From: Ignavibacteria bacterium
Lineage (GTDB): Bacteria > Bacteroidota > Ignavibacteria > Tepidaquicellales > Tepidaquicellaceae
Reading direction: 5' to 3'
Assembly (NCBI GenBank): GCA_016710985.1
Contig: JADJTX010000014.1
Span: 81,829-145,828, forward strand
Length of the DNA stretch: 64,000 bases
The notes beneath the pieces were generated by a model that searched no databases, had not been told where the DNA came from, and saw only the letters and a program-made list of their open reading frames with translations. How positions within the stretch are numbered: the first letter of the stretch is position 1; each line of letters starts with the position of its first letter. Both the position numbers and the translations under genes were made by a program. Positions 1 through 8,700 of this stretch are shown here, in pieces.

Positions 1-120
1 GCAATCGCTCTGGGCTTTGCAGCAGGACTGGCTGTTTTAAAAGTAATATTCCGGAGGGAATCAATTGAGGATACCATTGTAGATAAGAAAGATGATGTTC
101 CTTTTTTAATTAAGAATTAG
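1..120 (+). CDS. C-terminal fragment of an unknown membrane protein
   Basis: An open frame enters from the left edge and ends at the TAG at 118-120, leaving 39 residues. The fragment starts with a small-residue, Ala/Gly-rich hydrophobic stretch (about 14 residues) that looks like the end of a membrane helix, followed by a charged tail (RRESIEDTIVDKKDD). The start lies outside the window. The family cannot be named from this piece. Confidence 0.5.
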   Translation, partial: AIALGFAAGLAVLKVIFRRESIEDTIVDKKDDVPFLIKN

Positions 121-351
121 AAATTTATTTTTACCACGAAAGCATGAAGACCCAAAGGTTCCAGAGAAAATTGAATTGCAAGAAAATATTCTTAGAGATC
201 TTTGCCTGCCCGATATCTACTTTTCTTATCAGGACAGAAACGGGCGGGTGTAAATAACTTTGCTTGCTTGGCGGTATAAGATTTTAAAATTCCTATTTAA
301 CAATCTGAGATAATTTAAAAACTCAAATTAAATTATAGAAATATTCTTCGT

Positions 352-373
352 AATTCTTAATTCTTAATTCTTA
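352..373. repeat. Heptamer repeat at the 3' end of the ferredoxin gene
   Basis: Three copies of AATTCTT (AGAATTA on the minus strand) overlap the end of the 357-713 gene. They encode its last residues (R-I-K-N) and its stop codon. This is one of many period-7 arrays placed at stop codons in this window. Confidence 0.7.
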
Positions 374-713
374 TCACATTTTCCTCAACAACCTGACCTC
401 CTATTAAATGACTCTGGATTATCTTTTCCAAAACTTCAGGAGTACAGGAATGATACCAGACTCCTTCAGGATAGACTACCGCGATCGGTCCGTCCTGGCA
501 TACTTTCAGACAATTTGCTTTACTCCTGAAAATTCCTCCGTCCCCGGTAAGATTCAGCTCTTTTAATCTTTCTTTCAGATATTCCCAGGACTCGATCCCG
601 TCCTCTTTTTTACAGCATTTTGGTTTCGTCTGATCAGCGCATAAAAATATATGCCGCTTGATCTTGTCTATACCGATTTCTTTTGCTTTTTCTTCGACGG
701 TGATCTTTCCCAT
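357..713 (-). CDS. (2Fe-2S) ferredoxin domain-containing protein
   Basis: 118-residue thioredoxin-like [2Fe-2S] ferredoxin of the family related to the NuoE/Shethna-type fold. Four cysteines match the cluster-binding pattern: C25, C33/C34, C68 and C72, the last two in NCLKVC followed by the typical QDGP-AVVYPEG-WY segment. It is probably a small soluble electron carrier; its partner is unknown because no redox enzyme is adjacent. The ATG at 713 gives a full-length domain. The last four residues (RIKN) are encoded by a short heptamer repeat, so the natural C-terminus may have been altered. It stands alone, with repeats on both sides. Confidence 0.85.
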   Translation of the reverse strand: MGKITVEEKAKEIGIDKIKRHIFLCADQTKPKCCKKEDGIESWEYLKERLKELNLTGDGGIFRSKANCLKVCQDGPIAVVYPEGVWYHSCTPEVLEKIIQSHLIGGQVVEENVIRIKN

Positions 714-803
714 TTGGTATTTGGTATTAAGTATTAGGTATTAAGTAATTTGAGTTACGAGTTACGTTTGACGTTTGACGTTTGACGTTTGACGTTTGAC
801 GTT
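714..803. repeat. Tandem repeats: GTATTA-type words, then ACGTTTG x5.7
   Basis: Directly upstream of the ferredoxin start (minus strand) the sequence repeats TATTAAGTATTAGGTATTAAGT. From 764 to 803 it then repeats the heptamer ACGTTTG five full times plus five bases. There are no spacers, so it is not a CRISPR. It belongs to the window-wide class of period-7 intergenic arrays. Confidence 0.85.
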
Positions 804-1310
804 AAAATACAAAACTATTTTCAGGTTTTGTAGTCTATCTGAATTTTAAATTATTGTCTGCATCTCTGTCATTCCAGCGTGCTCTTAGTGGGAATCCATT
901 CAGCAAATTAAATTTCATAATGAAAACATACTTCTTCGTACACGATGATTTTTGGGGAACACGGATGACACAGATTTTGCAGATATTCGCTGATAGTTAA
1001 TGCGAAATTAAAAATTCAAAATCTTAAAATTATAATAACAAGTTAGATTTATATTGTATATTTTTAAAACAAATAAATCCGATGTTTTTCAGCTCAATCG
1101 TTCTATTTTTCTCGTGTACAAAGAACATTCTTGTAAGAGTTGGATTTATAAATAAATTCAAATATATATTGATTATATTTATTCATAATAAAGTAATTTT
1201 AAAACCCAATCCCTAATTTCAATGGAAATACCATATTGAATAATCTGTACACAATACTCAATACACAATACCTTATCCGAAAGCAACTATTGAACTGATC
1301 TAAACACAAT
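804..1310. other. Gene-free intergenic stretch
   Basis: No supportable gene was seen on either strand. The stretch is AT-rich. At 950-985 it contains a decayed fragment of the ACACGGATGACACAGATT-type dispersed repeat, a word also found in the hairpin at 63148-63265. A GTCATTCCAGCG/AATCCATTC word pair lies near 870-905. No convincing terminator or promoter was recognised. Confidence 0.4.
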
Positions 1311-1836
1311 ATGAATTATCTTTATCACAGAGTTCCAAAAAATTTGCGGGGTAATGTTCTTTATCCGTTAAATACACTAAAAGAAATTCATCCGGATCTT
1401 TATGAACAGCAAGCAAGCAAATACGCCGGACGTGAGCATATTACATGTCAGATCATTCCAATACTCAATTGCTTATGGAATGATGTCTTACATTTTTCTG
1501 CAGTCAATCCGGAAGAGATAAGCGCTTATCGAATCAGGAAAAAATCGGGATTTTACAATGACCTGTTATCAGGTTGATCCAAAGTTGCTCACACCGGAAA
1601 ATACAATTGTTTATCTGTTTGCTCACACCGACGTTAAAGACAAATTAATAGAAAACAATTTTGTTCCTTATGATCCTGATGAAGTATCAAAATTTTCACT
1701 TATGCCGCAAGCTACAAAAGATTATTACAAGGAAATGATTGGAGATGGCAGACAAATTTTAACATACCATAGAGTTCCGCATATATTTTACAAAGGAACA
1801 CTCGATATAACTTATTTAGAAATCATTTCAGTCTAA
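1311..1836 (+). CDS. Uncharacterized protein, frameshifted into two ORFs
   Basis: Two overlapping ORFs (1311-1577 and 1558-1836) read as one protein of about 175 residues if a single frame change is allowed near 1515-1545. The first frame gives LHFSAVNPEEI and the second continues ALIESGKNRDFTMTCYQVDP. The second frame is open upstream of its ATG only back to a TAA at 1519-1521. An A6 run lies at 1539-1544. The motif YHRVP occurs near both ends (YLYHRVPKNLRG and LTYHRVPHIFYKG). The family has no function I can name. Either a sequencing error or a recent pseudogene would explain it. It precedes the reductase gene by 55 bp on the same strand. Confidence 0.6.
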
Positions 1837-1891
1837 TGTCCGCCCATTCATTAAAGAATTCAAATAAATTTAAAAAAAAATAAAAGCACAA

Positions 1892-2458
1892 ATGACAAAA
1901 TTAAAATTACAAATGCAGGTCTCCTTGGACGGATTTAATTCAACGGGACCAAACGATGACCAAAAATGGGTAACATGGGCATGGGACGAAATAAAAGATT
2001 ATGTGCTCGAGCTGTCTGACACTTCTGATACAATAATCATGGGAAGAAAATTAGCTGTTGATTATATTCCTTACTGGGAGAATGCAGTGAAAAAACCTAC
2101 CGGACAAATGTATGAAGCTGCAAAGAGAATTGTCAGTGCTGAGAAAGTTGTTTTTACAAAGACACTTGAAAAATCAGAGTGGGATAACACCAGTCTTGCA
2201 AAGGGAGATCTGACAGATGAAATCAATAATATGAAAAGTCAAAGCGGCAAAGATATAATTGTGTATGGCGGAAGTTCATTTGTTGCAGCACTGATCAAAG
2301 AAGGATTAATAGACGAATTTCATTTCTTTGTTAATCCGGTTGCTTTGGGTAAAGGTGATTCAGCTTTCGACCAATTGGAAAATATCCAACAGCTCAGGCT
2401 AAAAAAATCCATTACTTACGATTGCGGTATTGTATTGTTAAACTATGAATTGAAGTAA
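1892..2458 (+). CDS. Dihydrofolate reductase family protein (RibD C-terminal-like)
   Basis: 188-residue protein of the DHFR/RibD-C superfamily (YyaP/YwjB type). The N-terminal strand with MQVSLDGF, the central DTIIMGRKLA (the family's GR-T/K motif) and the C-terminal IIVYGGSSFVAALIKEGLIDEFHFFVNPVALGKG are the usual NADPH-binding and fold signatures. The family acts as soluble NAD(P)H-dependent reductases of mostly unknown substrate; it should not be called folA. It lies 12 bp upstream of the acetyltransferase gene on the same strand, so the two are probably co-transcribed. Confidence 0.88.
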   Translation: MTKLKLQMQVSLDGFNSTGPNDDQKWVTWAWDEIKDYVLELSDTSDTIIMGRKLAVDYIPYWENAVKKPTGQMYEAAKRIVSAEKVVFTKTLEKSEWDNTSLAKGDLTDEINNMKSQSGKDIIVYGGSSFVAALIKEGLIDEFHFFVNPVALGKGDSAFDQLENIQQLRLKKSITYDCGIVLLNYELK

Positions 2459-2470
2459 TCCCGGACGAAA

Positions 2471-2986
2471 ATGACTTCAATTATAAAAGCGAAAGAGGAA
2501 GATTGCAAATTACTGGCTGACATAGGCAAGGTTTCATTTATAGAATCGCACGGAAGCAGCGCTGCATCATCTGATATAGATATGTATGTGAATGATAATT
2601 ACAATAGTGAGATATTAAAAGAAGAAATCAGTGACCGGAAAAATATTTACCATATAATATATCATGACAATCAGCCTGCAGGTTACTCTAAAATTATTTA
2701 CAACGTCCCACATTCAAATATCGGAATAGAAAATGTAACCAAGCTTGACAGAATTTACCTTCTGAAAGAGTTTTACGGGTTAAGATTGGGTCTTGAACTT
2801 TTTAACTTTAACATTGAATTATCCAGACAAAACAAACAGTCGGGAATGTGGTTATTCGTATGGAAAGAAAATCACAGAGCAGTTAATTTTTATAAAAAGA
2901 CCGGATTTAAAATTGTAGGAAGTTACGACTTTAAACTTACTGATACTCATTCAAATCCCAATCATCAGATGCTGTTGATGTATTAG
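2471..2986 (+). CDS. GNAT family N-acetyltransferase
   Basis: 171-residue GNAT-fold acetyltransferase. LDRIYLLKEFYGLRLGLELFNFNIELSR corresponds to motif A (acetyl-CoA binding). Downstream, the segment around GMWLFVWKENHRAVNFYKKTGFKIVG is the classic motif B ending. The substrate is unknown; family members acetylate small amines, antibiotics or protein N-termini. It begins 12 bp after the DHFR-like gene, which suggests an operon. No terminator was seen after the TAG. Confidence 0.88.
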   Translation: MTSIIKAKEEDCKLLADIGKVSFIESHGSSAASSDIDMYVNDNYNSEILKEEISDRKNIYHIIYHDNQPAGYSKIIYNVPHSNIGIENVTKLDRIYLLKEFYGLRLGLELFNFNIELSRQNKQSGMWLFVWKENHRAVNFYKKTGFKIVGSYDFKLTDTHSNPNHQMLLMY

Positions 2987-3218
2987 ATGACAAAAAATTT
3001 GTCTGACCCTTTAAATAACTTCCACTGTCAGATTTAAGAGAGCGTTTTTGAATTTTAATACAGACGAAACAAATCTAACTCACTACTTGAAGTTTTTACA
3101 ATGGTTTAATTTTCAGGTATGGTTTTTTATTGATTGACAATCGTATATAGAATAAATAACTTAAAACGAATTTATCACACTCAATTATTCACTAATTAAA
3201 ATTTAACCAGGAGACAAA

Positions 3219-5111
3219 ATGAAATCAAAGTTATTGATTTACTTCTTTCCCATGTTTGTTGTAGCTTTTCTAATTTATGGCTATTCAACTACAGACGACA
3301 GGAACACTGCAACATCTTTATCCGAAAGCACACCTAACTGGGTTAGACTTCCGGACCAAAACCCTAATTACACAGATTTAATAGGTGCATGGACATCCGG
3401 TGCAGCTATAATTCCTTCAGCAAGATATTATGCGGGCGGAGTAGGATATACCAGAAATGATACAGGATGGGTATTTGTTTGGGGCGGCGACTCAGCCGGA
3501 GGCGGTAATGTAACAAATGTAGCTTCAAGGTATAATGTTACTACAAATACATGGGCATTAATTGCCCCGCTTCCAGGTCCTATCAGAATTTGCGCATCAG
3601 CAAGACTGCAAAATAATGTTTATAGTATCGGAGGTACAGATAATTTAACCGGAACTGCTGTGAGTACCGTTTATAAATATGATATTAACACAAATACATG
3701 GACTACAGCTGCAAGTTTACCAACTCCTCAGTATTTCATTAAAGCTGTCGGATATCAGGATAGTATAATTTATACAGCCGGAGGCTATAATGGTACCGCA
3801 ACTACAAACGCTGTAAGTTTATATAATTCTTCTACAAACTCCTGGAGGAATTGCACTCCTCTTCCTGATGCATCAGCAGAAGGAGCATTTTCAAGATCCG
3901 GAGATACTTTAGTTTATATCGGCGGACTAAATTCAACTGTAGCTGTAACTGCGAATGTTTACAGAGGTGTAATCAGCCAAACTGACAGAAGTGTAATTAC
4001 ATGGACTTCAGGTGCTCCTTATCCGGTAGGTCCGAAATACAGATTCAACGCTTATGAATGGGGAAATAAAGGAGTTATAGTTCCCGGCGGAGCAGCAGCA
4101 GGATTTACAGGTACAAATACAAATTATATTTACAGTCCCGGTGCAGATGCTTGGACAGTTCAGGCAAATAAACCAACAGTCATTTGCGCATATCAGGGAG
4201 GTTCCGTAAGATTAGCAAATGGAATCTGGAAATGTATTGTAGCAGGCGGAGTTGGCAACGGTGCATTAACCGCAGCTAATGAAATCTTTACTGATACATT
4301 AGCAGCACCTCCACCTCCTTCAGGCGGAACAATAACCATCAATAGAAGCCGCTACAAAGTCATTCCGGAAAACGGAGGAAATGCAAACCCTGCTTTAGAT
4401 ACTATTACAGTATCAGGAATACCTGCAGGTAATTTTATCAGAAAAATTACTGTGACAGTTGATACGGTTTTACACAGCTGGATCGGGGATTTAAGATTCT
4501 GGTTGACCCAGGGCTCCAGTGTTGATACTATTATCAGCAGAGTCGGATGGACAGGTACAGGATTTGGAAACAGCTGTAATGACTTCATCGGAACTAAATT
4601 AGTTGATTCAGTTGGTCCGATAAATATTCAGAATATTCCTACAGCCTGCATTGGAACACAGGCACAAACCACAGGAACATTTAATCCGAAAGCTCCTTTG
4701 AATGTATTTAATAACATCGATCCTAACGGATTATATGTTCTTAGGATCTGTGACAATGCAGCCGGTGATACAGGTTCATTAAGAGCATGGAGTATCAAAA
4801 TCGAATATGGTCCGACCATCGGAATTTCAGGCAACACAAACTTAGTAAATGATTACAAACTATCTCAAAATTATCCGAATCCTTTCAATCCATCTACAAA
4901 GATAGATTTCTCAATTCCTAAATCGGGATTGGTGACAATTAAAGTATATGACATTATTGGAAAAGAAGTAGCGACATTGGTTAATGAGATCAGGAATGCC
5001 GGTAATCATGAAGTTACTTTCAACGGTTCCAATCTGTCGAGTGGAGTTTACTTCTACAGGATTGAATCTGCTAATTTCATTGATACGAAAAAGATGTTCC
5101 TGTTAAAATAA
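3219..5111 (+). CDS. T9SS-exported Kelch-repeat protein with P-domain-like module
   Basis: 630-residue secreted protein. Residues 1-25 form a signal peptide. Residues ~60-365 hold Kelch/galactose-oxidase-like beta-propeller repeats with recurring NTNTW, YNSSTNSW and GGYNG units. A proline-rich linker (PPPPSGG) follows. Residues ~373-535 resemble the beta-sandwich of the proprotein convertase P domain (HSWIGDLRFWL, FNNIDPNGLYVLRICDNAAGDTGSLRAWSI). Residues ~552-630 are a T9SS type A sorting domain (NYPNPFNPST ... SGVYFYRIE ... TKKMFLLK). It is probably carried by Sec, then the T9SS, to the surface or medium. The start is supported by AGGAG eight bases upstream. A rho-independent terminator follows. 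Confidence 0.88.
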   Translation: MKSKLLIYFFPMFVVAFLIYGYSTTDDRNTATSLSESTPNWVRLPDQNPNYTDLIGAWTSGAAIIPSARYYAGGVGYTRNDTGWVFVWGGDSAGGGNVTNVASRYNVTTNTWALIAPLPGPIRICASARLQNNVYSIGGTDNLTGTAVSTVYKYDINTNTWTTAASLPTPQYFIKAVGYQDSIIYTAGGYNGTATTNAVSLYNSSTNSWRNCTPLPDASAEGAFSRSGDTLVYIGGLNSTVAVTANVYRGVISQTDRSVITWTSGAPYPVGPKYRFNAYEWGNKGVIVPGGAAAGFTGTNTNYIYSPGADAWTVQANKPTVICAYQGGSVRLANGIWKCIVAGGVGNGALTAANEIFTDTLAAPPPPSGGTITINRSRYKVIPENGGNANPALDTITVSGIPAGNFIRKITVTVDTVLHSWIGDLRFWLTQGSSVDTIISRVGWTGTGFGNSCNDFIGTKLVDSVGPINIQNIPTACIGTQAQTTGTFNPKAPLNVFNNIDPNGLYVLRICDNAAGDTGSLRAWSIKIEYGPTIGISGNTNLVNDYKLSQNYPNPFNPSTKIDFSIPKSGLVTIKVYDIIGKEVATLVNEIRNAGNHEVTFNGSNLSSGVYFYRIESANFIDTKKMFLLK

Positions 5112-5132
5112 CTTAACATAGTTTTAAATCTT

Positions 5133-5164
5133 AAAACCCGTGAATGCTAATTTACGGGTTTTTA
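5133..5164 (+). terminator. Rho-independent terminator after the Kelch protein gene
   Basis: AAACCCGT pairs with ACGGGTTT across a 12-base loop, and the T-run extends to 5163. It lies 22 bp after the stop codon on the same strand. Confidence 0.8.
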
Positions 5165-5337
5165 ACTTTATTCCAATCTTGAAATTTGTTGCTCAATATT
5201 ATATCTTGTAATCAAAGAGAAAGTTCATTGTTAGGAAATAATTATCTAATGATAAATTCATTGAAATTATTTTTTTAAATATCCACAGATCAAAATAAAC
5301 ATTATTAAAAAATTAATTTAAAAAGAAAGGTAATCAA

Positions 5338-7266
5338 ATGACTTCAAGAAATACTTTTTTATTAGTATTTGTTGTTTTAACTTTAGGATTAATGCTTGGT
5401 TTTACAAACAGCAATGATCCGGTAGGTTCAAAAACAAATGCCCCATTTGTTGTGGATGAAACTGTATATCCACCGGCAATAAGTTCAAGCGCTACAGTTA
5501 TTTATGTTGACAGTTTAAACGGAGCTAACGACACAGTTGCTCTTAATTCCAGAGGATATAAAGTATGGTACAGAGGCGCAGGACCGCAAGGTGTAGCCGC
5601 AACATGGTTTCAGGGTAATCCAACAGTTTTCAGTGCATTCAATGGACCAACTTCAGGATATGTAGCTGCTAATTATCAGGTCGTAACAGGTACAAATAAT
5701 ATCGACAGCTGGTTAGTATCTCCAAGATTAAGCATAGCAGCAGGTGATTCTTTAATGTTCTGGGAACAGTGTCCTTTAGCCAGTACATTTCCGGATTCAA
5801 TGAGAGTTATGTATTCAGCAGCAGGAGATTCAGTACCTGAAGCTACAAGCTGGGTTGAATTAGGAAGATTCAAAGGTTCCACAGGCGGTTCATGGGTACA
5901 AAGAAAATACAGGATGGCAACAGCAGGTGCAAACGGAAGATTTGCATTAAGATATAATGTTGTAGCAGGCGGTCCTAACGGACTTAATAGTGATTTCATG
6001 GGTGTAGATATGATAACAGTAACAAGAGATGCAGTTACTCCGGGAACATGTACTTATACATGGGTACCAAATACTTCAGGAACTACATCTTTACTTTACA
6101 GCGTCTCAGCAGTCAGCAATCTTGTCGGATGGGCTGGAGGTGCAGCTGCAACAGTAAGAAAAACAGTTGATGGTGGAGTCACCTGGACAAATGCAAATCC
6201 AACACCGGGAGTAATCACCGGAGATATTTATAACATTTATGCATGGAGTGCAAATGATGCTATTGTTACAACTTCACCTGGTGCTACATTTATTTATAAA
6301 ACATCAAATGGCGGAACAACCTGGACACAGGTTTATACATTAGCCGGTGGTTTTATTAATGCTCTTCAAATGATCTCTGCTACAGAAGGTTATGCTGAAG
6401 GTGATCCGGTAGGAGGAAAATGGACAATTCTTAAAACAACAGATGGCGGTAACTCATGGGCAAGAATGGCAACTGAACCTACGCAGGTTGGAACAGAAGC
6501 AGGCTGGAACAATTCATTCCAGGTTTTAGGTACACACATCTGGTTTGGTACAAGTACTACAAAAGTTTACCACTCACCTGATCTTGGTGTTACATGGACA
6601 GGTGTTGCAGCTACCGGTGTTGCAAGTACGTTTGCTGTTCACTATAATAGTGCTACAACAGGTCTTACCGGCGGAAGCGGAACAAATATGTTAAAATCAA
6701 CTGACGGTGGAAATTCATACGTTTCAGCAGGACCACTTCCGGGAGCAAGCGGAAGTCTTAACGGACTTGAAGGAAGCGGAACAGACTGGTGGAGTGTAAG
6801 ATCAGGTGCAGATGTTTATCGTTCTACTAATCAGGGCGGAACCTGGACTACAGTATATACAGTAGCCGGTGCAGTGTTCAATGACATTGATTTTAAAGAT
6901 GTTAGCGGATGTCCTACCGGATGGGCTGTAACTTCTACAGGTGGAATTGCAAAAATGAATTCTACTATTGTAGGCATTTCAAGTTATTCAAGTGAAATTC
7001 CAAATTCATATTTATTAAAACAAAACTTCCCGAATCCATTCAATCCTACAACTAACATAAACTTCACAATTCCTCAATCAGGTTTTGTAACTTTAAAAGT
7101 TTATAACACAGTAGGTATGGAAGTTGCTACACTTTTAAATGAAAACAAACCTGCAAGCAGCTATGTAATAGGCTTCAACGCAGCAAGTCTTCCGAGTGGC
7201 GCATACTTCTACAGAATAGAGACAGGAAATTTCACCGATACAAAGAAAATGATGTTAATAAAATAA
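5338..7266 (+). CDS. T9SS-exported protein: adhesin-type jelly roll plus YCF48/BNR propeller
   Basis: 642-residue secreted protein with an N-terminal signal (residues 1-24). Residues ~45-230 resemble the choice-of-anchor J/cleaved-adhesin jelly-roll domain (SWLVSPRLSIAAGDSLMFWEQ, FALRYNVVAGGPNGLNSDFMGVDMI). Residues ~235-545 contain YCF48-like BNR repeats with TVDGGVTWTN, TSNGGTTWTQ, TTDGGNSWAR and STNQGGTWTT units. The last ~80 residues are a T9SS type A sorting domain (NFPNPFNPTT ... SGAYFYRIE ... TKKMMLIK). The ATG follows the purine-rich RBS AGAAAGG. It shares domain logic and orientation with the preceding Kelch gene but has its own leader and terminator. The ligand is unknown. Confidence 0.88.
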   Translation: MTSRNTFLLVFVVLTLGLMLGFTNSNDPVGSKTNAPFVVDETVYPPAISSSATVIYVDSLNGANDTVALNSRGYKVWYRGAGPQGVAATWFQGNPTVFSAFNGPTSGYVAANYQVVTGTNNIDSWLVSPRLSIAAGDSLMFWEQCPLASTFPDSMRVMYSAAGDSVPEATSWVELGRFKGSTGGSWVQRKYRMATAGANGRFALRYNVVAGGPNGLNSDFMGVDMITVTRDAVTPGTCTYTWVPNTSGTTSLLYSVSAVSNLVGWAGGAAATVRKTVDGGVTWTNANPTPGVITGDIYNIYAWSANDAIVTTSPGATFIYKTSNGGTTWTQVYTLAGGFINALQMISATEGYAEGDPVGGKWTILKTTDGGNSWARMATEPTQVGTEAGWNNSFQVLGTHIWFGTSTTKVYHSPDLGVTWTGVAATGVASTFAVHYNSATTGLTGGSGTNMLKSTDGGNSYVSAGPLPGASGSLNGLEGSGTDWWSVRSGADVYRSTNQGGTWTTVYTVAGAVFNDIDFKDVSGCPTGWAVTSTGGIAKMNSTIVGISSYSSEIPNSYLLKQNFPNPFNPTTNINFTIPQSGFVTLKVYNTVGMEVATLLNENKPASSYVIGFNAASLPSGAYFYRIETGNFTDTKKMMLIK

Positions 7267-7289
7267 AGTAATCTGTTTTTTAATTACAG

Positions 7290-7322
7290 ACCCCTTGGTT
7301 TATTTCCCCAAGGGGTTTTTTA
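7290..7322 (+). terminator. Strong rho-independent terminator
   Basis: ACCCCTTGG (7290-7298) pairs with CCAAGGGGT (7308-7316) across a short loop, followed by a T-run. It ends the transcript of the second T9SS gene 24 bp after its stop. Confidence 0.9.
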
Positions 7323-7388
7323 TTTATATGTATAAAAGTTTACATAAATGGTATTTTGAAGCATTAATAAATAACTAAAAATAAATCT

Positions 7389-8609
7389 ATGCCGAAACTA
7401 ACTTTACAAAGACTAATATCGGGGAATAAAATAAAAGGTAAGCGCGTATTAGTCAGAGTTGATTTTAATGTCCCTATTGATGCAGAAGGGACCATTACAG
7501 ATGACAAAAGAATAATTGAATCCATACCAACAATCAAAGCAATTACTTCCAACGGCGGAAAGTGCATACTAATGAGCCATCTCGGAAGACCTAAAGGCGA
7601 GAAAAAACCTGAGTATTCTTTATCAGTTGTTGCTGAATATTTATCCAATGTTTTAAATAAACCTGTGCTGTTTTCAGATGACTGCATAAGTGATGATAAT
7701 GTTAATGTCATAAATGAAATGAAGGAAGGTGATGTTTTGCTTCTTGAGAATTTGAGATTTTATAAAGAAGAGGAAAAGAATGATATTGAGTTTGCCAAAA
7801 AACTCTCGCAGTATGGTGATATCTACATTAACGATGCATTCGGTACCGCTCACAGAGCTCACGCTTCTACAGAAGGTGTAACCAAATTCATTAAAGTCTG
7901 TGCTGCGGGTTACCTGATGGAAAAAGAACTTAGATACCTGAGCAGCGCAATTGCAGATCCTAAAAGACCGCTTTGCGCAATTCTTGGCGGTTCAAAAATC
8001 TCAGGTAAAATAGATGTGCTGAAAAATTTACTTAACGTTGCTGATACGATCCTTATTGGAGGAGGTATGATGTTTACTTTTTATAAAGCTTTGGGTTATA
8101 ATATCGGAAAATCCATTCTCGAAGCCGATAAAGTTGAGCTTGCTAAAGAAATCTTAGAGGATGTTAAAACTTCAAAAACTAAATTTGAATTACCCGAAGA
8201 CGTTCTGATGGCTGATAAATTTGATAAAGATGCACAGACCAAAGAAATGTTCTCGGACAGGATTACTTCTGATTTTAACGACTGGATCGGTGTTGACATA
8301 GGTCCGAAAACAATTCATAAATACAGGGAAGAAATACTTCGTTCGAATACAATAATCTGGAACGGACCTATGGGTGTATTTGAAATTGACATCTTTGCAA
8401 CAGGCACAATGGAAATCGCAAAAGCTCTGGCGGATGCTACAAAGAAAGGCGCTGTAACAATTGTCGGAGGAGGAGATTCTGCAAGCGCTATTGCTAAAGC
8501 AAAATTGGAAAATAAGGTAACTCACGTATCCACAGGCGGAGGTGCTTCTCTGGAATATCTTGAAGGGAAAAAATTACCCGGCGTTGAAGCACTGAGTGAA
8601 GATAGTTGA
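7389..8609 (+). CDS. pgk: Phosphoglycerate kinase
   Basis: 406-residue phosphoglycerate kinase. It transfers phosphate from 1,3-bisphosphoglycerate to ADP in glycolysis and works in reverse in gluconeogenesis. The signature RVLVRVDFNVP lies at residues ~19-29. The N-domain substrate loop (MSHLGRPKG), LLLENLRFYKEEE, NDAFGTAHRAHAST, the GGSKISGKI segment, the nucleotide-site WNGPMGVFE and the C-terminal GGGDSASAI and STGGGASLE motifs are all present. Length is normal for bacterial Pgk. It is monocistronic, follows a strong terminator and converges on lpxC-fabZ. No frame damage was seen. Confidence 0.97.
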   Translation: MPKLTLQRLISGNKIKGKRVLVRVDFNVPIDAEGTITDDKRIIESIPTIKAITSNGGKCILMSHLGRPKGEKKPEYSLSVVAEYLSNVLNKPVLFSDDCISDDNVNVINEMKEGDVLLLENLRFYKEEEKNDIEFAKKLSQYGDIYINDAFGTAHRAHASTEGVTKFIKVCAAGYLMEKELRYLSSAIADPKRPLCAILGGSKISGKIDVLKNLLNVADTILIGGGMMFTFYKALGYNIGKSILEADKVELAKEILEDVKTSKTKFELPEDVLMADKFDKDAQTKEMFSDRITSDFNDWIGVDIGPKTIHKYREEILRSNTIIWNGPMGVFEIDIFATGTMEIAKALADATKKGAVTIVGGGDSASAIAKAKLENKVTHVSTGGGASLEYLEGKKLPGVEALSEDS

Positions 8610-8700
8610 TTGGTTGATTGGTTAAATGGTTGAGTGGTTGAGTGGTTAAAGGGTTGAGTAACCAATTAACCAGTTAACAAATGAACCAAGTTACCAGTAA
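8609..8700. repeat. Octamer-like TGGTT repeats between convergent pgk and lpxC
   Basis: The 91 bp between the two stop codons consist of imperfect units: GATTGGTT, GATTGGTT, AAATGGTT, GAGTGGTT, GAGTGGTT, AAAGGGTT. They then switch to the opposite-strand word AACCAATTAACC. The GGTTAA/TTAACC complementarity could form a weak bidirectional hairpin. The same words recur at 33826-33926, 43836-43900 and 47380-47412. Confidence 0.65.

Noticed and set aside
120..356. Possible RNA gene or riboswitch between the first two genes
   Set aside because: The stretch contains repeat-like words (ACCACGAAAGCATGAAGACC) and no tRNA cloverleaf or known aptamer core could be found.
3134..3162. TTGACA-type promoter before the Kelch gene
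   Set aside because: TTGACA is present at 3134-3139, but no convincing -10 lies at the right distance, and Bacteroidota-group promoters differ, so no call was made.
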